Assembly (NCBI GenBank): GCA_027063545.1
Contig: JAMORN010000117.1
Coordinates: forward strand, 1 to 8,987
DNA length: 8,987 nucleotides
Source of the DNA: a bacterium
GTDB lineage: Bacteria; JAMORN01
Reading direction: 5' to 3'
The notes under the pieces were generated by a model. The model was not told where the DNA came from and ran no database searches. It saw only the letters and a list, made by a program, of their open reading frames with translations. Of this stretch, positions 1 through 6,171 are shown in pieces (the stretch's first letter is position 1; every line of letters begins with the position of its first letter). The translations under genes and the position numbers were made by a program.

Positions 1-181
1 CTTCTACATCTCTAGGAGATGCTCCTGGATATACTACTTGTATAAAGGCCCAATGAAAATCTATAGGCGGAATATCTTCTTGTGGTAATGAGAGGACAGA
101 AAAAATACCAGCTATAATTATAATTACCATTAATAAATTTACAAAAACTTTATTTTTTACAGAAAATTCTGCTATTGACAT
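1..181 (-). CDS. RND-family efflux pump, N-terminal fragment (runs off left edge)
   Basis: This is the first 60 residues of an inner-membrane RND (AcrB/HAE1-like) proton-driven exporter, and the rest lies beyond position 1. The visible sequence opens with MSIAEFSVKNKVFVNLLMV, followed by a hydrophobic stretch at about residues 13-33 that corresponds to the first transmembrane helix of RND pumps. It then reads LPQEDIPPIDF and, after a short gap, VYPGASPRDVE. That is the usual porter-domain entry, where the P-E-x-x-P and YPGASPxxVE motifs are family hallmarks. The ATG at 181-179 is preceded by AAGGAGAG (193-186), which overlaps the stop codon of the adaptor gene, so the two are probably translationally coupled. 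It is the last visible gene of the efflux operon. The substrate cannot be inferred from this fragment. Family assignment is firm, but subfamily (drug versus metal or lipid export) is open. Confidence 0.93.
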   Translation of the reverse strand, partial: MSIAEFSVKNKVFVNLLMVIIIIAGIFSVLSLPQEDIPPIDFHWAFIQVVYPGASPRDVE

Positions 182-191
182 CAGTCTCTCC

Positions 192-1265
192 TTATATACT
201 ATTTATTACCTTAACTTTTACAGGAAGGTTATCTCTCAAATTTTCTATGTTACTAATAATAAGAGTATCTGTATTATTTAAATCGTTAGTTAAATAATAC
301 TCTCCAATCTTATCTATAATATTTATTTCTTTTTTTATACTCTTTCCATTCTCATATAAAAACACAAAAAACTTCCCATTTTCTTTTAATACATTATCCT
401 CTTTAATTTTTGCTACATTTTTATAATTTTTTAATTGTATATAAAGAGTCCCACTTACTCCATCAAATAAATTATATTTTCTATTGTCAACCATAACCTC
501 TACACTATAAGTTAATGTTTGAGGGTCTATTTCTCTTGAATATGAGAAAATCTTCCCTTTTATAGTATCACTATCCAATATAATGAATACTGAATTTATA
601 CTCTTTATATACTTTATAACGTCTTCAGAAACATAAACATTTGCTATTAATTTAGATAGATTTACAATTCTAAAAAGAGGCATTCCCATATTTACAAAAT
701 CACCTTCATTCACATATCTTTTAGTTAAATAACCACTATATAGTGGTTTTACATTGGTATAAGAAAGATTTTTTTCTAGATTTTTTATATTTAAAAGCGT
801 TGTTTTGTAAAGATTTTTAACTTTTTTATATGTACTTAAACTATTTAAATATTGAAATTTTGAAATTTTTTTCTTTGAGTATAATATTGAGTCATTTTTA
901 TATTTAAGATAAGACATCTTTAAGTTAACCTCTAACTCCTCTATACTACTTTTAGCCTTTTCAAGATTTATTCTATAATTAAAATCATCTATTTTACATA
1001 TAGTTTCATCTTTTCTCACATAACTACCCTCGTATTTATATATCTTCAAAACTTGACCAGAAACTTTTGCTTTTATATCATACTTTTTAAAGGCTTCTAG
1101 AATCACAGGATATTTATATTCTTTCACTACATTAGTCTTTTTTATAACATATCCTTCAAAAATTTTTTCTCTATTTTTCCCTTTAGAAGCAGGCTTTTTA
1201 CAGCCGGAAAAAATTAAAACAATCATTAAAATAAAAAGAAAAATATTTAATCTTGATTTTATCAT
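192..1265 (-). CDS. Membrane-fusion (periplasmic adaptor) lipoprotein of RND efflux system
   Basis: This 357-residue HlyD/AcrA-type adaptor would bridge the RND pump and the TolC-like channel in the periplasm. A signal peptide ends in a lipobox, IFSGC, with Cys22 the predicted lipidated residue, so it is probably a lipoprotein. The first half of the lipoyl domain is at about 65-93 (KAKVSGQV ... VRKDETICKID). A helical hairpin spans about 95-168. The returning lipoyl half is at about 173-202 (LYSGYLTKRYVNEGDFVNMG, then PLFRIVN). The beta-barrel and membrane-proximal domains follow to the C terminus. The hairpin is of modest length, as in RND adaptors rather than long HlyD types. The ATG at 1265 follows AAAGGAG (1279-1273) by 7 nt. 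That Shine-Dalgarno lies inside the last codons of the upstream channel gene, whose stop is only 1 nt away. The -3 position of the lipobox is Phe rather than the common Leu. Confidence 0.92.
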   Translation of the reverse strand: MIKSRLNIFLFILMIVLIFSGCKKPASKGKNREKIFEGYVIKKTNVVKEYKYPVILEAFKKYDIKAKVSGQVLKIYKYEGSYVRKDETICKIDDFNYRINLEKAKSSIEELEVNLKMSYLKYKNDSILYSKKKISKFQYLNSLSTYKKVKNLYKTTLLNIKNLEKNLSYTNVKPLYSGYLTKRYVNEGDFVNMGMPLFRIVNLSKLIANVYVSEDVIKYIKSINSVFIILDSDTIKGKIFSYSREIDPQTLTYSVEVMVDNRKYNLFDGVSGTLYIQLKNYKNVAKIKEDNVLKENGKFFVFLYENGKSIKKEINIIDKIGEYYLTNDLNNTDTLIISNIENLRDNLPVKVKVINSI

Positions 1266-1266
1266 T

Positions 1267-2616
1267 TTATTTCTCCTTTCTATTTAATAAATAATTTTCA
1301 AATTCATTTATATCTAAATTATTGCTTATATATGTTAAAATTAAACTTACAAGAGTTTTTTCTATTTGTATTTTTCGCTTTTTTACTTCCAAAAATTTTA
1401 AATATGTATCTAAATAATCTTCATAAGAAATAATTGAATCTTGGTATTGACTTTTAGCTACCTCCAAAATATTATTATATTCTTTTTCCATATCCTCAAT
1501 TTGCTTCCAAGATTTTTTCAATTCTTTTATATTTTTTTTCATAGATTCTTCAGTATTTTTTAATGTATTTATATTATAGAGCATGTTATAATAACTTGAT
1601 TTTTTATCATAGTAAGATGAGGTTATGTTGTAATAATAAGAAGGATTAAATAAAGTCCATGTCAATGTAATTCGTAAACTCCATGTATTATAACCATCAA
1701 GCTCTATTGTATTGTTCTCCTGCCATCCATATAAATATGTTAAGTTAACTATAGGTACAAACTGATAATATGAGGCTCTATATGTAAGCTCTTTAATTTT
1801 ATGAGAAGATTCCTGAATTTTAATTAAAGTTGACTTTTCTTTCCAATTTTCTTTATCAATATTATAGTTTATAATCCTTTTTATTGTTGAAGAAATATCA
1901 CTATATAATATAGTATCCAACTTTATTTCTATAAATTTATTTTTTAATTGATTTTTTGTGTTCCTTAAATTTATAATAGAATTATTTAAATCTATTTTTG
2001 TTAGATTATAGTTTATTTTTGAAAGATTTAACCTATAATCTTCTATAAGTTGAGTTTCTTTTCCAACTTTTGTTTTTAGATAGCTTAATGAGTCTTTGAT
2101 AAACTTATTATAATTATATTCTACATCCAACTCTTTTAGCAATAAGTCGTAAATATTACTTATAATATCATTATATTCTTTTAATTTATTATATTTGAAA
2201 TTATAACTCTCTATATTCCTTAATATTCTATTTAATTTTATATTAGCATATAATGAAGCATTAAACAAGTTCCATGAAAGCACAAAAGAAGTTTTATAGG
2301 AGTTCTCATATATAGTAGGTTCTATATCTACCCCTGGAATAGGTATTTTATTTGATATATCCATCCTTTCAACAGTTTTTGGATCGTTTCTTGTATAGGT
2401 CTGTTGAAGTGATAAAGTAGGAAAAAGGCTTGATATAGATTTTTTGTATAAAGCGTCTTGTTTTTTATAGCTATAATAGTATTTTTTAACAATAATATTA
2501 GTTTCATCTAAACTTTTATATATATCTATTAAAAAATCATCAGCATAAGAACTATAGAAAAAAATACCAATATACAAAGATATTTTTAAGAAAAAAAGAA
2601 CTTTTCTAATTTTCAT
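1267..2616 (-). CDS. TolC-family outer-membrane efflux channel
   Basis: This 449-residue outer-membrane factor would form the exit duct of the tripartite pump. A signal peptide (basic MKIRK start, hydrophobic core to about residue 23) has a likely cleavage after SYA (residue 25). Two repeats of the outer-membrane efflux protein fold are visible. In the first, SLFPTLSLQQTY at about 63-74 is followed by SFVLSWNLFNASLYANI at about 110-126. In the second, YYQFVPIVNLTYLYGW at about 283-298 is followed by LRITLTWTLFNPSYYYNI at about 314-331. Each pair is a beta-strand hairpin joined to long helices (about 127-235 and 332-430). The ATG at 2616 is preceded by GGAGAG (2630-2625) with 8 nt spacing, and the gene overlaps the end of the PadR-type gene by 11 nt. 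The protein is strikingly Tyr-rich. Length and layout fit the family, and the family call is secure. Confidence 0.92.
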   Translation of the reverse strand: MKIRKVLFFLKISLYIGIFFYSSYADDFLIDIYKSLDETNIIVKKYYYSYKKQDALYKKSISSLFPTLSLQQTYTRNDPKTVERMDISNKIPIPGVDIEPTIYENSYKTSFVLSWNLFNASLYANIKLNRILRNIESYNFKYNKLKEYNDIISNIYDLLLKELDVEYNYNKFIKDSLSYLKTKVGKETQLIEDYRLNLSKINYNLTKIDLNNSIINLRNTKNQLKNKFIEIKLDTILYSDISSTIKRIINYNIDKENWKEKSTLIKIQESSHKIKELTYRASYYQFVPIVNLTYLYGWQENNTIELDGYNTWSLRITLTWTLFNPSYYYNITSSYYDKKSSYYNMLYNINTLKNTEESMKKNIKELKKSWKQIEDMEKEYNNILEVAKSQYQDSIISYEDYLDTYLKFLEVKKRKIQIEKTLVSLILTYISNNLDINEFENYLLNRKEK

Positions 2617-3229
2617 TTTTTGTTCTCTCCATAATTTTGTTTTTTATAATTTTTAATAGTTTTTCTTTAAAATCTTTGAAATAAGAATTATCAATTTCTA
2701 TCATATGAATTATCTCATCAACTCTTTGTTTCTCTATCTTTACCTGTTCATAGTTATATTTATAATTTAATTCTATATGCTTTAAACTTCTGAACGGATT
2801 ATCTACTTCTTTTTCTTTTTCAATTTTTTGAATTATACTTTCTATTTTATTTCTCCTTTCTTTCAAAATAGTCAAACATTCATCATACTCAAACATAAAA
2901 AGATAATTTAAAGCCCATATAAATTCGAATTGACTATCCATTTTAAAATCAACAATTGCTCTTTTTACTAAATATTTTAGATATTCCTTTCCTTTATCTG
3001 TTATATAATATATAGTTCTATTTGGCTTTGAATATTCTACTATAAATTTAGATTTTACAAATTCCTTATTTGTCAGTCGTTTTAATGAATTGTAAATAGA
3101 AGCTTTAGAAATACTAATATATTTAAAAGGATAATAGTCTTTAAACATAATCTCTATTAAATAACCATGTAAAGGTAAAAAATTCACAATACCCAAAACT
3201 ACTAAATCTGTCTTTTCTTTTGCTTCCAT
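2606..3229 (-). CDS. PadR-family transcriptional regulator (probable repressor of the efflux operon)
   Basis: This 207-residue DNA-binding regulator shows a PadR winged helix-turn-helix at about residues 8-90. LVVLGIVNFLPLHGYLIEIM is the typical start, with the conserved GY. SKASIYNSLKRLTNKEFVKS is the recognition-helix region, and NRTIYYITDKGKEYLKYLV is the wing. Residues from about 115 to 180 are charged and helical, like the C-terminal dimerisation helices of longer PadR proteins. It is the first gene of the operon and overlaps the channel gene by 11 nt, so self-regulation together with the pump is the natural reading. The start ATG at 3229 is the only Met before the winged helix, yet no Shine-Dalgarno precedes it (ATTATAACAAT just upstream). 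Initiation may be leaderless or use an unstructured AT-rich leader. Ligand unknown. PadR identity is confident, and the regulatory target is inferred from position. Confidence 0.9.
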   Translation of the reverse strand: MEAKEKTDLVVLGIVNFLPLHGYLIEIMFKDYYPFKYISISKASIYNSLKRLTNKEFVKSKFIVEYSKPNRTIYYITDKGKEYLKYLVKRAIVDFKMDSQFEFIWALNYLFMFEYDECLTILKERRNKIESIIQKIEKEKEVDNPFRSLKHIELNYKYNYEQVKIEKQRVDEIIHMIEIDNSYFKDFKEKLLKIIKNKIMERTKNEN

Positions 3230-3234
3230 ATTGT

Positions 3235-3250
3235 TATAATATAAATTATA
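3235..3250. promoter_or_regulatory. Dyad TATAAT-ATAA-ATTATA, candidate operator or -10 of the padR-type gene
   Basis: Six-base arms (3235-3240 and 3245-3250) are perfect inverted repeats around a 4-base centre, 5 bases upstream of the padR-type start codon. Read on the minus strand, 3250-3245 is a consensus TATAAT -10 hexamer. No good -35 lies at the matching distance (TATATT at 17 bp). If it is a promoter, the transcript would start only a few bases before the ATG. In DNA this AT-rich a chance dyad of this size is quite possible. Confidence 0.3.
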
Positions 3251-3260
3251 CTAGTTTAAG

Positions 3261-3274
3261 TTATATTAATATAA
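3261..3274. promoter_or_regulatory. Perfect 14-bp palindrome TTATATTAATATAA, candidate PadR operator
   Basis: The 14 bases read identically on both strands. The element lies 31 bases upstream of the padR-type ATG and abuts the -10 of the minus-strand promoter proposed at 3273-3301. Bound protein there would cover the predicted transcription start. PadR proteins are known to bind palindromes in their own promoters, although this sequence is not the classic ATGT-N8-ACAT form. A short partner starting with the same GTTATA lies at 3233. The role as operator is inferred from position and symmetry. Confidence 0.4.
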
Positions 3275-3301
3275 AATAAATTAAAAAAAATTTTTAATCA
3301 A
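3273..3301 (-). promoter_or_regulatory. Candidate sigma70-type promoter for the efflux operon
   Basis: On the minus strand, TTGATT (3301-3296) and TATTTT (3278-3273) are separated by 17 bp. Each matches the sigma70 consensus at four of six positions. Transcription would start near 3266, inside the palindrome at 3261-3274, leaving a leader of about 37 nt without a Shine-Dalgarno. The consensus-like -10 at 3250-3245 is a competing possibility. Confidence 0.4.
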
Positions 3302-3318
3302 CTTTTTTGTTTATTTTT

Positions 3319-3347
3319 TTGAAATTAAATAATTTAAATATTATCTT
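3319..3347 (+). promoter_or_regulatory. Candidate sigma70-type promoter for the plus-strand operon
   Basis: TTGAAA (3319-3324) and TATCTT (3342-3347) are separated by 17 bp, with a T-rich tract directly upstream that could act as an UP element. Predicted transcription start is near 3354, giving a leader of about 34 nt that contains the Shine-Dalgarno at 3369-3380. It is the best-spaced hexamer pair I found ahead of the gene. Confidence 0.45.
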
Positions 3348-3368
3348 TAATTAATTTAAAAAAAAATT

Positions 3369-3380
3369 GGGAGAGGGAGT
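3369..3380 (+). promoter_or_regulatory. Shine-Dalgarno that sets the start of the hydrolase-like gene
   Basis: GGGAGAGGGAGT is a long purine run, and its GGGAG (3376-3380) ends 7 nt before the ATG at 3388. An in-frame TTG at 3367 lies immediately before this run and would translate straight through it, so the ATG is the better start. Confidence 0.85.
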
Positions 3381-3387
3381 AAAACGT

Positions 3388-6171
3388 ATGGCTCTAGCAT
3401 ATTATTATATAAATGAATTTACAACCAAAGAAGAATTAAAATGGCAAATTGAAGAAATTAAAAATAATGGCTATGAAGGGCTTATCATATCAACTGCAAA
3501 AGGGTTAAATATTGGTTTTATATCCTGCGAATGGTTTAATATTACAAACTATATTCTCAAAGTAGCATCAAATTTAAAATTAGATGTATATATTTCAACA
3601 GAGGGTGCTTACCCTACTAATGTATTAACAGATAAATATCTTAATGATATTATAGATTATAAGATATTTTTATATAATATTGAAGATATAATTTTATTTT
3701 CAACTATTAAAGATCTATCTAAACTGATAAAAGAAAAAAAAGACTATCTAATATATGCTGAAACTGGTAATAATCAATATTTATATATAGATAAAAAAAA
3801 TTCTAAAAATATAGATAAAGAAAAAATTAAAAAAATTTATTTAGTAAAAGAAAAAGCTATTGATTACACGCTATTTAGCTTATATCCTTTTAATTTATTT
3901 ATCAAGAATACTGCTGAGGAATTCATAGAACATGTTTATAAAAGAAGTATAGAAGTATTTTCTAAATACAACTCTTTTAAAGGTTTCTTTGAACCGAGAG
4001 TTGTTCCATATCTTCATCAAAAAGATTCTATATATTATCATCCAGATATTGCAAAAAAATTTGAAAAAAAATACAATATAAAATTTAGTGAAATATTAAT
4101 GAATCTACTTCTCCCTCAAACAAAAAACGATCTAGATTTGAGAAAAAAATATATAAATTTTATTGAGGATATTTATTTAAAAAACTTTCTTTTGCCTATT
4201 ATTAACATAATTAATGAAAATAATCTTAAATTAATATTATTCTCTATAAATTATTCAAGAGATTCTGGAGAAAATTTGTATTTACATCCAACAATACTTC
4301 AAATATCGAAAAAGCATGCTCTTATAAAAGACAATATTAGTATTTCCTTTCCTATTATATATAATAGAAGTAATAACATTACAATACTCAATGCATTAAG
4401 CCTTCAAAATCTTTCATCTTTAGGCTTTGTTGATAAACCTATAGCACTAATTACTGATTTTTTCAATAGATATGATTTTTCACCTTCCAAAATGGTAAAT
4501 TTACAAAAAATGGCTATATTATTCAATATAAAGGAACATATTTTCTATTCTCATCTTTACTCTATAAAAGGATTTAGGAAGCACGATATAGCTCCAAATA
4601 TATTTTATCAAAATTTATATTGGAAATATTTTAAATATAATAATCTTTTTTATCAAAGAATTAACAATATAAAAGATAAAAAACTGGAAAAAACTATATA
4701 TAACACTATAATAGTTATACCAGATAATGTAAAACATTTACCTGCGGAATACACAAAACATCTTTATACTAATCTACTTCTATTAGTAGAAGAAGCTCTT
4801 GTCCACAATATATCTATATTTATTATTACAGAAGATTATCTTAAAGATATAAAACATAACGAAATAAAAAAAGATGATGATAGAATCTTGTTCTATTATA
4901 GCCTAAAAGTTAACAAAAAAGAGATTAAATTTAACACATTATTTGTATTACTTCCATATCTAATGGAGGATAAAAATATAGAAATCTCTAAAAACTTGAA
5001 AGCTCACTATCTAAACATTGCAGAAATAGATAATATATTTCTTTCTGATAAATTAAGTTTTAATGAAAAAATTAGCTATATAAATGAATTCTATATTATA
5101 TTTGATATAATAAAAAATACCCATAATGATCTAGGTTCAAAAATAAAAATACCATTAAATCACAATGATGTTATTGCACAAATTTATAATGAAAATTCTG
5201 AAGATGCAACAATTATAATGTATAATACTTCTGATACAATAGGTGAACTTCCTCTTACATATTCATATAAAAACCATGAATATACTATTTTAATAAAATT
5301 AACTCCTAGAGAACTAAAAATTCTATCATTAAAAGATTTATTAAATTATAAAAATAAACCTGAGGAATTATCAAAATATAAAATAATTCTTAAAAATAAA
5401 TGGTTATTTCAACCTCAAGGATGTAATATTTTACCTCTAAATGAATGGGAGTTTAAAGTGGGGGGAGGAACTAGTGAAAATTTAGGAAGACTACACTTAT
5501 ATAGAACTATATTTTATTCAACTAGTGAGTTTAAAAAATTAAATCTAATACTTGATGGTATATATAAAGAAAAAGATTTTACAGGAAGTACAAAACCTGT
5601 AAAAATAGAAATAAATAAAGAAGATATAAAAGAAGAGTTTAAGCCTTTAGACTTTGCCCATACTCTTTTTACTGTAGATATTTCTAAATATATAAGAAAA
5701 GGATATAATGAAATTGTTATAAAAACAAAGGGAAGTCATTTTACACCTGTAACTTTAAATGAACCTCAATATATTGTTGGAGATTTTATCGTAAAAGGTA
5801 AAGACGATAATAACAAATGGATAATAGACTCATCAACAACTCCTATTATTAACGGAGACTGGACACAATCAGGATACCCTTTCTTCTATGGTATTGCAAA
5901 ACTAGAACAATATTTTGAACTACCTCAAAAAGAAGAGTTTAAGAAAGTATATATAGTATTTCAACATATTGAAAAGCCTTTTAGTTTTCAGATAAATGAA
6001 AAAGAAATTGTTGATGTACCTTTTGTAGAGGATAAAATTGAAATAACTGAATATGTGCAACAGGGGATAAACAAAATTACATTATATGTGCCTGCCTCTA
6101 TGTTGAATATATTTATAGGAAAAATGCAGAGTGAAGGGATATTAGGAGATATAAATATTGAAGTTATATAG
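3388..6171 (+). CDS. Divergent GH106-like glycoside hydrolase-fold protein, cytoplasmic, possibly with altered active site
   Basis: The 927-residue protein has no signal peptide. Its layout follows GH106-type (alpha-L-rhamnosidase-related) proteins. An N-terminal TIM-barrel start at about 3-78 has a helix, GYEGLII, CEWFNITNYILKVASNLKL, then VYISTEGAYPT (family: EEWF... and W.YDEYNWPSG). GFFEPR at 199-204 parallels the family GFFTDEP. HPDIAKKFEKKY at 218-229 and a helix ending ENNLKLILFS at 277-286 follow. FNIKEHIFYSHLYSIKGFRKHDIAP at 379-403 matches the family GVN...PHAFYYS.RG.R..D.PP block, split here by a Lys-Glu-His variant. After about residue 670 come jelly-roll modules: one at about 671-785, and a C-terminal one beginning near GDWTQSGYPFFYG (823-835) and ending GILGDINIEVI (family GLLGPVRLE). 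The acidic residues usually present in the GH.L.E and SE.FG motifs look replaced (LFSINYS; ITDFFNRYDF). It may be an active but divergent enzyme or a non-catalytic sugar-binding protein. Substrate unknown. The family call rests on motif memory, not a search. Confidence 0.68.
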   Translation: MALAYYYINEFTTKEELKWQIEEIKNNGYEGLIISTAKGLNIGFISCEWFNITNYILKVASNLKLDVYISTEGAYPTNVLTDKYLNDIIDYKIFLYNIEDIILFSTIKDLSKLIKEKKDYLIYAETGNNQYLYIDKKNSKNIDKEKIKKIYLVKEKAIDYTLFSLYPFNLFIKNTAEEFIEHVYKRSIEVFSKYNSFKGFFEPRVVPYLHQKDSIYYHPDIAKKFEKKYNIKFSEILMNLLLPQTKNDLDLRKKYINFIEDIYLKNFLLPIINIINENNLKLILFSINYSRDSGENLYLHPTILQISKKHALIKDNISISFPIIYNRSNNITILNALSLQNLSSLGFVDKPIALITDFFNRYDFSPSKMVNLQKMAILFNIKEHIFYSHLYSIKGFRKHDIAPNIFYQNLYWKYFKYNNLFYQRINNIKDKKLEKTIYNTIIVIPDNVKHLPAEYTKHLYTNLLLLVEEALVHNISIFIITEDYLKDIKHNEIKKDDDRILFYYSLKVNKKEIKFNTLFVLLPYLMEDKNIEISKNLKAHYLNIAEIDNIFLSDKLSFNEKISYINEFYIIFDIIKNTHNDLGSKIKIPLNHNDVIAQIYNENSEDATIIMYNTSDTIGELPLTYSYKNHEYTILIKLTPRELKILSLKDLLNYKNKPEELSKYKIILKNKWLFQPQGCNILPLNEWEFKVGGGTSENLGRLHLYRTIFYSTSEFKKLNLILDGIYKEKDFTGSTKPVKIEINKEDIKEEFKPLDFAHTLFTVDISKYIRKGYNEIVIKTKGSHFTPVTLNEPQYIVGDFIVKGKDDNNKWIIDSSTTPIINGDWTQSGYPFFYGIAKLEQYFELPQKEEFKKVYIVFQHIEKPFSFQINEKEIVDVPFVEDKIEITEYVQQGINKITLYVPASMLNIFIGKMQSEGILGDINIEVI
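6144..6149 (+). promoter_or_regulatory. Shine-Dalgarno supporting a TTG start at 6158
   Basis: AGGAGA sits 8 nt before TTG at 6158 and lies inside the 3' end of the upstream gene. No in-frame ATG or GTG occurs before the hydrophobic N-terminal segment, so TTG is the best-supported start. Confidence 0.75.

Larger units (their letters stand above)
3230..3387. promoter_or_regulatory. Divergent promoter region between efflux operon and hydrolase-like operon
   Basis: This 158-bp non-coding gap is the only sizeable one in the window and separates two divergently transcribed operons. It is almost entirely A+T and includes runs such as eight A followed by five T (3283-3295), the kind of tract that bends DNA. 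It holds a candidate promoter on each strand, a 14-bp perfect palindrome, a second dyad, and the Shine-Dalgarno of the plus-strand gene, each listed separately. The layout fits a regulator that controls its own operon and possibly the divergent one. Confidence 0.75.

Noticed and set aside
3283-3320. Poly-A/poly-T runs as a possible replication origin or terminator
   Set aside because: There is no DnaA-box cluster and no GC-rich stem before the T-runs. The runs are explained by the AT-rich promoter region.
3367-3387. TTG start at 3367 giving a 934-residue version of the hydrolase-like protein
   Set aside because: The extra seven codons (MGEGVKR) are the Shine-Dalgarno run itself. The ATG at 3388 has ideal 7-nt spacing from GGGAG.
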